Shown: piece by piece, positions 11,636-21,266 of the stretch
Layout: the number at the start of each line of letters is the position of its first letter
Position numbering within the stretch: the stretch's first letter is position 1
Source: Paragyromitra xinjiangensis
Lineage: Eukaryota; Ascomycota; Pezizomycetes; Pezizales; Discinaceae
Assembly (NCBI GenBank): GCA_038503065.1
Contig: JBCAMK010000015.1
Span: forward strand, 806,001-870,000
DNA: 64,000 bases
Reading direction: 5' to 3'
Program-made: the position numbers and the translations under genes
Notes under the pieces: model-generated
What the model saw: only the letters and a program-made list of their open reading frames with translations
The model's database searches: none
Told to the model about the DNA's origin: nothing

Positions 11636-12039
11636 ATGGGCAGAATACTCGGATTTGTGAGTTATCTTTTGCCTTCGATTTTGTTTCAAGCATATATAGG
11701 GAGTAGCTAATTGACAAATGTTTTTACCAGTTTGGTGGCACTATCTTGACAAGCTCTGTTGCTTACCTGACTCTTCAGCACTTCCGTCGCCACCGAGTAG
11801 AAATCTTACAGTCTCTTCGTTCATCACGGCATCTATCTGATTCGGTTCTGGCGCCACCCGAGATTTTAAGCGTTCCACAACCTCGAATTGAGAGGCCAAG
11901 TCTTGTCGAAACCTTGAAGGATACTTGGAACTGGGAGGTGGAGTCAATGGTTAGATGGGCGCAAGGCTGGGATTTGGTCAAAGCGAGAGAAAATTTTGAA
12001 GAAACTACCCAGAATATCTTGGGAACTATGGGCAAATAA
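11636..12039 (+). CDS. MIC12: Probable MICOS complex subunit Mic12 (Aim5)
   Basis: Two exons (11636-11656 and 11731-12039) give 109 residues. Mic12 links Mic60 and Mic10 subcomplexes at mitochondrial crista junctions. The protein opens with one glycine-containing hydrophobic segment (MGRILGFFGGTILTSSVAYL). A basic patch (HFRRHRVEIL) follows. The C-terminal stretch LKDTWNWEVESMVRWAQGWD resembles the conserved W-N-x-E-V-x-x-x-V-R-W segment of fungal Mic12. Length, single membrane helix near the N-terminus and C-terminal tryptophans fit the family. No catalytic motif exists to confirm it, so the name rests on this pattern and on my memory of the family. The tiny first exon encodes seven residues. 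Confidence 0.7.
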
Positions 12040-12491
12040 CCATCTAACTCAATCGATTCTGGTGCCAACATTGATTGTTTGCGGAGAGACAGGTTGATCC
12101 GGCGTCCGAGCATCCTCCTAGTCACTAGGCGAAAGAGTGCAGCAGCGCTTTGGTGATGTTCTGTTACTGTACGATATCCACATATTAACTCAATTGGTCT
12201 TCCTGGCTTGATATGCTTGATAATTGATCAAATCGTTAGAGGATCAACACGCCTTTCTGGAATAGTCCTAGGAAAATATTGTGCTGTATCCTTGAAGATG
12301 TTCACTGTCATGTCAGAATAGATACTTTTGCAGTGCCCGGGCATCTTGGGCGTCCATCGAATATCGTATGTAAGGATAAAGTCACAACCACACAACCGAC
12401 GCAAGAGACTACCTATTTAAATACGAAAATATTGTTTTAGCCGTGACGTGAAAGACAGCTCTGTGGCACTGAATGGCAAACTATTTCACTA
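12040..12491. other. Intergenic region 3' of MIC12
   Basis: AT-rich convergent intergenic sequence between MIC12 and RAD3, left of a pogo-type MITE. No gene, RNA or further repeat was recognised. The stretch from the MITE to the RAD3 stop (12669-12976) is also featureless. Confidence 0.6.
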
Positions 12492-12666
12492 CAGTACAAT
12501 CGCCCTATAAGGGTTCGGGTTATAAGGATATTCACCTTATAAGAGTATGTATTCCGGCCCCGACAAGGGTTATTTTGGGTGTAGTGGGCCTTTTTATACA
12601 AGAGCAATTGCTCTATAAGGGCAGGGGATTATTCCAATTTCATATCCTTATAGAGTAATTGTACTG
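12492..12666. mobile_element. Pogo-like MITE, 175 bp, TA-flanked
   Basis: The ends are imperfect inverted repeats of about 21 bp. The left begins CAGTACAATCGCCCTATAAGG; the right arm read inward is CAGTACAATTACTCTATAAGG. TA lies directly outside both ends (12490-12491 and 12667-12668). CAGT...ACTG termini with a TA duplication are the pogo/Fot1 signature. An internal CAATTGCTCTATAAGGG repeats the subterminal motif. There is no coding capacity. Its ends differ from those of the larger pogo-like element ending at 36511, so a different transposase probably moved it. Confidence 0.8.
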
Positions 12667-12976
12667 TACTCAATAATCGCTTCCGTTCAATACCCCGTGG
12701 TGCTACAGAATAGCTGATGGGGCCAATGATGCTGAGTGACCGACACAATTGTTAGTATTGAGACAATCCCAAAGCACAAAGCTGGGCGTGATAGATTTCA
12801 ATATCACTTTTATTAGCATTCACCACATAACCCAAAATTTGGCTCTATTAGAAGGGAATCAATAGTGAAATATAAAGGAACTAGACAGGATGTAGGCGAA
12901 GAAAATTTAGATCCATGAGATTAAGGTAAACAAATTCATATATAGTCCAATTATTAATTAAATCTGAACTTGTAAG

Positions 12977-15918
12977 TTAAACGTCATGACCGGCCATTAG
13001 AGTGTCTTCCTCGCCTTGTAACCTCTTTTGATGGTTCTCTAAATCGGTGATACTCCACGTTGATATTCCGTCTTGGTCCCTCGCGGTGAACGGCTGCGCC
13101 ATAGTCCTTAGAAACTTCTTTGCAACCGCAACGGCCATATCGGTAGAGAGATTTGTATTTGATTCCAATACAGCCCCATTAATCCACTTGGGCAACTGAG
13201 AACGTTTTTTCCCGAATCGTTTGTCGGCAAGAACCATTATTCCATAGTCGTCTTTCCCACGCAAGACACGCCCCAGGCACTGCGCCGCATGTCGCATAGC
13301 ATCAAAGGATAGGAAGTCGTTCTCCTTGATTTGATAATTATCCCTCAAGAATTCTAGACGTGCTTTCAAGATTCTGGATTCGGTGTATTGGAACGGAACA
13401 CCTAAAGGGGAACGAGGCTGTGAGTGCTAGTTAATCGGTGGGGCAAACATTCATGATGAAAACTTACCAATACAAAGTACAGTGCGCCCATAGTGATGAT
13501 CAAAATCAATCCCTTCAGAAACCTTCCCACGAGCGACGCATAGCATGACAGCTCCCCTTCCATTACAACAGGCGGTTCTATAGGTTTCCAACGCCAGACT
13601 GGTCTCCTGACTATCAGGTGTTTCGACCAGTATCAGCTTATATTTCCATACTTCGTCTAAAATTCCCTATAGCACATCAATAAGCTATGACCCACACCCC
13701 TCTTCACAAAAAAACTTACCATTCCTTGCCACATACTAATAATACTTTCCATGTAGAGATAGCTGGGAAAGAAAACAACCATGCCATCAGGTGTTATTTT
13801 TGAGAACTCGATCAATAAACTGCCATAATTTCTGACAACACTGGGTTCGTTCCTTATCTCAAATCGACTGCTGATGGCAACCTGATCACTACCTCTTGTA
13901 ACAATCATAGGCAAAAAGCTTTTTCTTGCTAGGGTCATGGTATAGGATTCCTGGACAACAGTGTTAAACTGCAGCATTTTGGGATACATTTCTAGTGGGG
14001 AGATGGTCCCGGAGGTAATGACGACTGACGAGAAACGGTCAAAAACGGGCTTGATGGCGATGGACGCATCTAAGCAAGTAAGGTGAAGAACAGGATTGGC
14101 AACTGTGGCTCCTTCGGTTTCGAACGGCTCCAAGATGAGAAGAAATCCTTTGTCGTAGGTTGCCACTAAAGTTGCAAAGGTTGCGACATCCTGGAGTGGT
14201 TGATAATCCTCTATATTGGCAAGCTCGAGGGTTCTCACAAGAGAAGTTAGACGCTCTGCGCAGAACCTACTAGCAGCGTTAGGAACCGACATATTCATTT
14301 CGCAAGATTTGTATCAACCTTAATGGCTTGCGTTCAATGAATGTCAGGTCTTTCAAATGTTGTAAGAAAGAGGCCGGAGTTTCAGAAATCACATGCAACA
14401 CCTTCATTCGTGTCTGCACCTGCTTAGCGATAGAAAACAGTCCAAGAAGTAAATATCGTTACCTTTAGATATTCAACGAATCGTTTCAAGAACGCCACAA
14501 AATGTTCGGCTCTCCTGATATTTCCAGGTACTGCTTCCTTTAATAAATCATCAGGTAAGACCGGGTTAGCCATGAATGAATCTTCATCTCTCGCTTCATC
14601 CACATCCCGTAATCCTTCAACTAATTTTTGGTACTCATTTTGTAGCTTTGCAGCATCACTCGACTTCATGTCCACGATCCTTTTCTCGAGGTTTTGCGCC
14701 CCACGTGCCGCCCGGCGTAGAGAATCCTCTGTCAAGTCAATGCTCAACGACTCGATGCATACGTTATCTAATTGAGAAGGGATAAAGATCATTTAGTGTG
14801 CACAAAGGTAAAGGACAAAAAGTATTAACCGACCAATATTGTGGGCCTCATCAAAGACAACTATACAATCCTTTGAAAGTTCCTTCGACACTCGTTCTGC
14901 GATCTTTGGATCAAGGAGGTAATGGTATGAATATATGATTACGTTGCAAAATGGCATCTGGTATCCAGGCATTAAAATTATTGGCCAAATCAATTGGTGA
15001 CCCTGTAACAAAGGTGGGATAAAGTCACCCACCATTCTCCGAGCAGAGAAGTATGGACACTGCGTGTGTTTCTCCCCATACCTCAACAGACCATCAAGCG
15101 TGTATACACCCGGCGGAATCAAACTATGTGGTTCAAGTAAATCCAGGTTCTGGATCAGCAATGTCAGAATTAAAACATATATCCCCTTAGCACATCCAAA
15201 AAAGCGACCCACATCATGATAGACACAGACTTCTACCTCCTCCCCGCGTGCTTTTTTTTCTTTTACAAAACCGGCTGTAAGACTCCTGCACCTAGCATCG
15301 ACAATATTTCCACTCTTTTCCTTTTTGACAGAGGGGTGCAGGCATAGGTTTTTTCTGCTCGTCAAACCCAACGCCCGAAATTCTTCAACGTATCCCAACT
15401 CTTTAGCCCTGTAAGCCATAAGTGCTTTTAACTCTGCCAACGCTTTCTCGATCTCGGACATTGTGCGAGAACAATAAATCAACTTTCGAGGCTCGGTAAA
15501 CGACTGCTGGTAAGCAACAATCAGGGAGAGCAAGGACACAGTTTTCCCAGTCCCAGAAGGCATTTCAAGCACACAATGACCTCCTGCGTCGAGTGTTCCT
15601 GCAAAAATTATTAGTCGAGACACTCACTGTTGAATTCAAGAAGCAATACTTTTCAAATCCGTCATGTAACTTCATGTTCTCCAAGGATAAGATGTCAGCT
15701 AGGTATATGACGCATCTAAAAATCTAACCATGAAACGTACGCATATTGCTCTAAAAAAAGATTAGCTTCTGAAAGTGTAAAAATTTGGTTCATGAGAAAG
15801 GCTTACCTGGGTAAATCCTTGGATAAGGAAAAATAACCTCCAGCTCACTGCGAAGATATTAGAAAGCTGTCGTCATCACTTGGCTCGGAAAAGGAACTCA
15901 CTCAATCTTGAACCTCAT
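12977..15918 (-). CDS. RAD3: TFIIH DNA helicase Rad3/XPD
   Basis: Twelve exons: 15918-15902, 15847-15807, 15750-15741, 15669-15650, 15598-15213, 15149-15033, 14957-14834, 14767-14463, 14413-14319, 14266-13720, 13666-13468 and 13401-12977. They sum to 2,286 nt, or 761 residues, as expected for XPD. It is the 5'-3' ATP-dependent helicase of TFIIH for transcription initiation and nucleotide excision repair. Motifs: [14 protein letters not shown] (Walker A); four Fe-S cysteines in NLCLHP, DARCRS, VCVYHD and [15 protein letters not shown] (DEAH box); [32 protein letters not shown]; and [14 protein letters not shown] (motif VI). Two exons are only 10 and 20 nt. Two introns (15212-15150 and 15032-14958) are multiples of three without stops. 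All junctions are GT-AG and the frame closes exactly. Confidence 0.95.
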
Positions 15919-16309
15919 GATGGAGAAAGTGGTATAGCACTGCAAGATGGATTTATGGGTTAAGATATGGAGGTAGAACGCGTTGGAGGACGGAAGACGC
16001 GCCCAAATCCCTCACCGTAAGCCAAGCCCTAAGCTGTAGAATACGCTAACGTCCCTAGAAAAGTGCAAGATTTGGAAACACAGATTGCTTCAAGTTTAAG
16101 GAGCTAACGTTTAATATACCAGGAAAAACAGGGGAGTATATTACTAGTGAGTTCAAAAAATATCGAGCGAGCCGAAAACCCTAACCCACACATATGGAAA
16201 CTCCCGATGAGCACCGCTACCTGTATAAATGCTGAATTCTTCAACGACCGAACCAAAAAATACGTACAAGGAGATAAAAAAATAAAGTGAGCTGAGCATG
16301 AAAGTTATT
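15919..16309. other. RAD3 upstream region
   Basis: About 390 bp of AT-rich sequence upstream of RAD3. It marks the end of the gene block. No gene or repeat was recognised before the Tc1 remnant. Confidence 0.6.
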
Positions 16310-16520
16310 ACCACCACCAACTACAATACAGCGTTCCATGAGGGTTGGTAGCTTCTCAATTTCAGCATTAATTTCCTCAGTTCCCCATTCTTCAACCAAT
16401 ACACAACGGATTTTAGTAACTGTAGTAATTCTCTCATCACCCTACCTACGTAGTATTCTTCTCTTCATAATTGTCCAAATGAACTCAATAGGGTTAAAGT
16501 CTGGGAGTTGAGAGCCAATT
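16310..16520 (-). pseudogene. Tc1/mariner transposase C-terminal remnant
   Basis: Read on the minus strand, this encodes PDFNPIEFIWTIMKRRILRR, a stop, then ITTVTKIRCVLVEEWGTEE and LPTLMERCIVVGGG. The N-P-I-E-x-x-W-x-x-x-K-R-R pattern contains the third acidic catalytic residue of Tc1-like DDE transposases. The following part resembles the helix that ends these proteins. It has a stop and no N-terminal domains, so it is a dead fragment. It marks the start of the repeat-rich region. Confidence 0.65.
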
Positions 16521-16543
16521 AATTTTACTTATTCTTTCTCGAA

Positions 16544-16579
16544 CATCAGCAAAAAAGAAAGTGGCACCCTGTGCCTCTG
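16544..16579 (+). mobile_element. Truncated V-type MITE end
   Basis: It begins CATCAGCAAAAAAGAAAGTG and continues with the first ~36 bp of the 247-bp V element. It is then cut by the LTR-like repeat that starts TGTAACGG at 16580. Confidence 0.65.
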
Positions 16580-16725
16580 TGTAACGGACCCACAACTTGA
16601 AGGCTGTTACATGCGAAAGGTAGAATAGACCCGGGCAGAGGGAAAGGTACAAAGACCAGCATGAGTGGAGTAGCTACCACATGCTAGGGAACACCAGTAC
16701 CCTGCTGACCTGGTGGTAAAGAACA
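16580..16725 (+). repeat. LTR-like repeat fragment
   Basis: About 145 bp starting TGTAACGGACCCACAA. It closely matches the outer part of the 733-bp repeat at 22851-23583 as far as CCTGGTGG. The rest of the repeat is missing. The sequence up to the LINE tail at about 16955 is unassigned. Confidence 0.75.
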
Positions 16726-17313
16726 CATGGGGTTTCAGGGAATGAGGTCTTGTAAAGCCCTTCAGTATCCCCAAAGGTGAGCAGTGCTACTTGAAAGAGA
16801 CTTCGCTACAATGATAGTACAATGTTTTCCACAGGCCTCAAGTAGGGTGAGAATTGAAGTGATTCTGGGGTGGAACAGCAACAGCAACGGCGATGTTTCT
16901 GAGGTAGAAACAGTGATGTTATTTTGATAACAGTACAGTAGAAGTAAAGTATGAAATGAAATGAAATGAATTTTATTTTGCATGGAAGCCAAAAAGGCTT
17001 ATCGCACGCCTACCAATCCACCAAAGATAAATACATAAATGGGTACCATTCATCCCGTGCAACATGAATCAAAATCAAACATAAATATCAAACATATTAT
17101 AAGGAAAATAAAGAAAACCTTAATCAAAGAATAAACAAGAAAGAAAGTTAAACTTCCATCGGAACTTCCTTCCCTTTGCCTTGATTAGCAATAGCATATT
17201 TGACCCTTGATGGACAATTTGGATCGTCGGCTTTGTGACCAGGTCTGCCCAGGCAGTTGGCACATCAGATGGGTGGATGGGTGCATGACAAACCTCCCTT
17301 ACAGGAGGCACAG

Positions 17314-17560
17314 CATCAGCAAAAAAAAAAAGTGGCACCCAGTGCCTCTGAAGGAATGTGGCCTTCCAGAAGACCAGGATGCACTGGGTGCCAAAATGAT
17401 ACTGGGTGCCAAAAATATTGTTACCAGATTAGACTGAATGATAACATACTAAAAGTGAAAAATTGCACCTGGTACTTCTGAAGGAATGTGGCCTTCCAGA
17501 AGATCAGGATGCACCTGAAGACCAAAACGCACTGGGTGACAATTAATTTTTTTGCTGATG
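17314..17560 (+). mobile_element. V MITE copy 1 (247 bp)
   Basis: Bounded by CATCAGCAAAAAAA and TTTTTTTGCTGATG. Inside, two inverted blocks carry GAAGGAATGTGGCCTTCCAGA. The copy interrupts the LINE ORF1 zinc-knuckle region. A 2-bp target duplication is not visible here, unlike in the other two copies. Confidence 0.85.
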
Positions 17561-17669
17561 CACTTGTGATTGTGAGTTAGATGGAGTTCGGCGCAGACTG
17601 CGCAGCGACCAGTATTGTGCTTGCACATCGTGGTAGCATGACCATAGGCAAAGCATTTCCTGCATTGTG

Positions 17670-17916
17670 CATCAGCAAAAAAATTAATTGTCACCCAGTG
17701 TGTTTTGGTCTTCAGGTGCATCCTGCTCTTCTGGAAGGCCACATTCCTTCAGAAGTAACAGGTGCAATTTTTCACTTTTAGTATGTTATCATTCAGCCTA
17801 ATTCGGTAACAATATTTTTGGCACTAAATATCATTTCGGCACCCAGTGCATCCTGATCTTCAGGAAGACCACATTCCTTCAGAGGCACTGGGTGCCACTT
17901 TTTTTTTTTGCTGATG
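17670..17916 (-). mobile_element. V MITE copy 2 (247 bp)
   Basis: Same length as copy 1, opposite orientation, bounded by CATCAGC...GCTGATG. TG lies on both sides (17668-17669 and 17917-17918). Removing the element and one TG restores the ORF1 reading frame at T-Q-C-R-K-C, which supports a 2-bp duplication. Confidence 0.88.
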
Positions 17917-18627
17917 TGTGTCTGGTTGAAATGAAATGTATGATTGAACTATACAGTTCTGATTGAACATGATGAAACTCTTGACACCAAGGGCATCAGC
18001 AAAAGTTGATAAAGTCGCCTCAGCGCTTTGGAGAGTGCAGGTGGTCGGCGGAATGTTCACTGCCTTCTGTTAGAGTTGCTGTGCAGCACTCGGCGCCCGG
18101 GAGCGTGGTTTCTAGACCTTTGACTGCGGAGGAGGTTGTCTCACTCCCAGTAGCAAGTGGTGTAGTGGGCAGCTTCTGGGCGCGGGTGGTCCCTCACTGC
18201 CGCAGGATTTTGGCAGCAGTCCACCCTGTAGAATGGATATGCACAGTATGCTTGTATGGCCTGGAATATCACTTGTATGGGACCAATATCATTGATAATT
18301 GCTTTATTCCATGTATCTATCTATCTATCTATCTATCCATCTATCTATGTACAAATATTGAGGGTGCAGCGAATCCACTATATGGGGGAAGCTCAGGCAG
18401 CGAATCGACGACCTGTCAGAGGCAGGCAGCAAGTTGACCATGTGGCGGAAGCGGCGGAAGCAGCGGAAGCTCAGGCAGCGAATCGGCCATATGGCGGAGG
18501 CAGCAGAGGGGGCAGCAGTGAATTGGCCATATGGCGGAAGCTCAGGCAGCGAATCGACCATATGGCGCAGGTGGCGGAAGCGGCGGCAGCGAATTGACCT
18601 ATTGGCGCAGGCTGCAGAAGCTGCAGC

Positions 18628-19927
18628 CATCAGCAAAAAAAAAAAGTCGCCCCGACACTTTCTTGTCTTCTGGAAGGCCATATTCCGCCCGCTGCGTTAG
18701 TGGCCTTCCCTGGCAACGACACTGGCTCACTACTGTGCGGGCGCAGTTGCTCTCCGGCCTCCTGGCGCTCGGCTGCAACCACCCGCGCCCGGATGTGGTA
18801 CTTAGCGAAATCCAGCGGGCTGTACCCATCGAATTTTTCTAAGTCCCTGAAAACCCGGGACTTAGCAAAATTCACCTCGCCTCCCCCCAGGCACTTAGCG
18901 ATTTTCAAAAATCTCCAGGTCGCTTAGTCATCGCTTAGTCGTCGCCAAGTCGTCGCCAAAGCAACGCCTAGTAAGACACCAATCTCCACCTCCCCCTATT
19001 CCTTCCCGTCTCTCCGCCCATACCTCTCCCTATTCCCTCCCCCCATTCCCCTATTCCATCCACCCATTCCCTACCTCGCTGTGCCATAGTACTTTGCTAA
19101 CATCGTGACTTTTAGGCTCGAAGTACTAAGCTCTGCTTGCAAAGAACCTCCGAGGTAACGTCTTGATTCCGTTTATTTGACTCCCACTGATATGCCTCCT
19201 AGACTTGCTTTGACCCGCTGCTTCAGCTTCCTCTGCCTTCGCTGGCTGCCTGCTTCGCTGCTTCCGCCTAAGCGAGCTCAGGAGGCAGCTCAATTGGCTG
19301 GTCGATTTGCTGCCTGGGCTTCCTGAGCTTCCGCCGCCTCCTGGAGGTCGCCGATCCGCTGCCTGAGCTTCCTCCGCTTCCGCCATATGGTCGATTCGCT
19401 GCAGCAGCCTCCGCTGCCTGCGCCAATAGGTCGATTCGCTGCCTGAGCTTCCGCTGCCTCCTGGGGTCGTCAATTCGCTGCCTGAGCTTCCTCCGCCTCC
19501 GCCAATTGGTCGATTCGCTGCCTGAGCTTCCGCCGCCTCCTGGGGTCGTCAATTCGCTGCCTGAGCTTCCTCCGCCTCCGCCAATTGGTCGATTCGCTGC
19601 CTGAGCCTGAGCCTGAGCCTGCGCCAATAGGTCGATTCGCTGCCTGAGCTTCTGCTGCCTGCGCCATATGGTCAATTCGCTGCCTGAGCCTGCGCCTGCG
19701 CCATATGGTCAATTCGCTGCCTGAGCTTCCTCCGCCTCCGCCATATGGTCGATTCGCTGCTTCAGCTTCCTCCGCTTCCTCCGCCTCCGCCATATGGTCG
19801 ATTCGCTGCAGCAGCCTCCGCTGCCTGCGCCAATAGGTCGATTCGCTGCCTGAGCTTCCGCCGCCTCCTGGAGGTCGTCAATTCGCTGCCTGAGCTTCCT
19901 CCGCCTCCGCCAATTGGTCGATTCGCT

Positions 19928-19959
<32 letters not shown>

Positions 19960-20805
19960 TTCCGCTGCCTGCGCCATATGGTCAATTCGCTGCCTGAGCC
20001 TGCGCCTGCGCCATATGGTCAATTCGCTGCCTGAGCTTCCGCTGCCTCCGCCACATGGTCGATTCGCTGCCTGAGCTTCCTCCGCCTCCGCCAATTGGTC
20101 AATTCGCTGCTGCAGCCTCCGCAGCCTCCGCCATATGGTCAATTCGCTGCCTGAGCCTCCGCCATATGGTCGATTCGCTGCAGCAGCCTCCGCAGCCTCC
20201 GCCATATGGTCGATTCGCTGCAGCAGCCTCCGCAGCCTCCGCCATATGGTCAATTCGCTGCCTGAGCCTCCGCCATATGGTCGATTCGCTGCAGCAGCCT
20301 CCGCTGCCTGCGCCATATGGTCGATTCGCTGCCTGAGCTTCCGCCGCCTCAGTCAATTGATCGATTTGCTGCTGCAGCTTCCGCTGCCTGCGCCAATTGG
20401 TCCATTCGCTGCAGGAGCCTCCGCTGCCTCCGCTCCCCCCCCTACCCCTAGGATACGAAGAACAGATACATGTACATATAGAGCTATATAGAAATAATAG
20501 AACGATTGTAAACAAGAATATGGGCAAAGGCATTCAAATTAGACCACAGGGTGACCTGCTGAAAATGTGATTCTGTGGGCGCACTGCTCTCCCCCTGCTG
20601 TCCTCCAGACGCTCGTCAACCCTCCGTGGTCGCCCAGAGAATAGCCTCCTGGACCTAGGGCGCCCCCATGCCGACCTCTAGTGAGCTGTCGCCCAGACGT
20701 GAAGGGCAAATTTTACAGCCTGAGGGAGGGCTATATTCCGCCCCGACCGCCTGGGGCGCCTGATGCATTGGGCGGACCGGGCGACAATCTGTTTTTTTGC
20801 TGATG
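18628..20805 (-). mobile_element. T element copy T2, complete, inserted in T1
   Basis: Bounded by CATCAGCAAAAAAAAAAAGT and GTTTTTTTGCTGATG, with GC on both sides (18626-18627 and 20806-20807) as a 2-bp target duplication within the T1 minisatellite. In minus orientation it has the T right-end region (18650-19260, with the CTAAGTCCC hairpin-like repeats), the mosaic minisatellite (about 19268-20430) and a divergent left end (20440-20805). It is non-autonomous. Confidence 0.82.
19268..20430. repeat. Mosaic minisatellite of T2 (3n+1 units)
   Basis: Tandem units each hold a CATATG, CAATTG or CAATAG core and GTCGATTCGCTGC, plus a variable number of 3-, 6- or 9-nt modules such as GCCTGA. Measured unit lengths include 31, 37, 40 and 43 bp, and 49 bp in T1, all 3n+1. 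The arrays are open in several frames on both strands, so long open frames here are a compositional by-product. Similar arrays lie in T1, T3, T4 and T5. Confidence 0.88.
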
Positions 20806-21266
20806 GCAGCGAATTGACCATATGGTGCAGGCAGCGGAGGCTGCAGCAGCAAATCGACCATATGGCAGAGGCAGAGGAAGCTTAAGCAGCGAATCGACCT
20901 ATTGGTGCAGGCAGCGAATTGACCATATGGCGGAGGCGGCGGAAGCTGAGGCAGCAAATTGACCAATTGGCGCAGGCGGCGGAAGTTGCAGCAGTGAATC
21001 GACCATATGGCACAGGCAGCGAATCAATCAATTGGCGGAGGCAGCGGAAGCTCAAGTAGCGAATTGACCATATGGCGGAGGCGGAGGAAGCTCAGGCAAC
21101 GGATCGAAGACCTCCAGGAGGCGGCGGAAGCTCAGGAGGCAGCGGAAGCTCAGGAGGCGGCGGAAGCTCAGGAGGCGGCGGAAGCTCAAGAGGTGACGGA
21201 AGCTCAGGAGGCTGTAAGACTGGTACTTCACACCACTACTGAATTCTAAGCAAGGTCTAGATAGCT

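Larger units (their letters stand above)
16955..17993 (-). pseudogene. LINE ORF1 (Gag-like) remnant, apparently ORF1-only, with two MITEs inside
   Basis: On the minus strand the two V MITEs interrupt a zinc-knuckle protein. Pieces read SFIMFNQNCIVQSYISFQ, then QCRKCFAYGHATTMCKHNTG and CAVCAELHLTHNHKC, then CKGGLSCTHPP, a stop, and CANCLGRPGHKADDPNC. The CX2CX4HX4C knuckles are the usual C-terminus of LINE ORF1. Soon after comes a 3' end near 16955-16990, with a stem-loop AAGCC-TTTTT-GGCTT and an (ATTTC)n tail. No ORF2 lies between, so this looks like another ORF1-only element, from a different family than G. It is cut on its 5' side by T element T1. Confidence 0.65.
17994..21266 (+). mobile_element. 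T element copy T1 (left end intact, interrupted by T2)
   Basis: The left end CATCAGCAAAAGTTGATAAAG is followed by the T-family unique region (about 18000-18300) with a TATC microsatellite. The mosaic minisatellite (18364-18627) then begins. T2 is inserted at 18628-20805. The minisatellite resumes at 20806 and runs to about 21220. The expected T right-end sequence is missing, so T1 is truncated before T3. No transposase gene was seen. Confidence 0.75.

Noticed and set aside
15150..15212. Continuous coding through two RAD3 segments ([10 protein letters not shown]..., [10 protein letters not shown]...)
   Set aside because: They are stopless 3n introns. Removing them restores the conserved XPD sequence, and both have GT-AG ends.
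1..16300. Operon-like or biosynthetic cluster of the housekeeping genes
   Set aside because: The genes serve unrelated processes and lie on alternating strands. Only shared divergent promoters can be claimed.
18006..20533. Long open frames (up to 184 codons) on both strands with ANRPYGGG and QRIDHMAEA repeats
   Set aside because: They follow from the 3n+1 minisatellite being free of stops in all frames. No start context, intron or similarity supports a protein.
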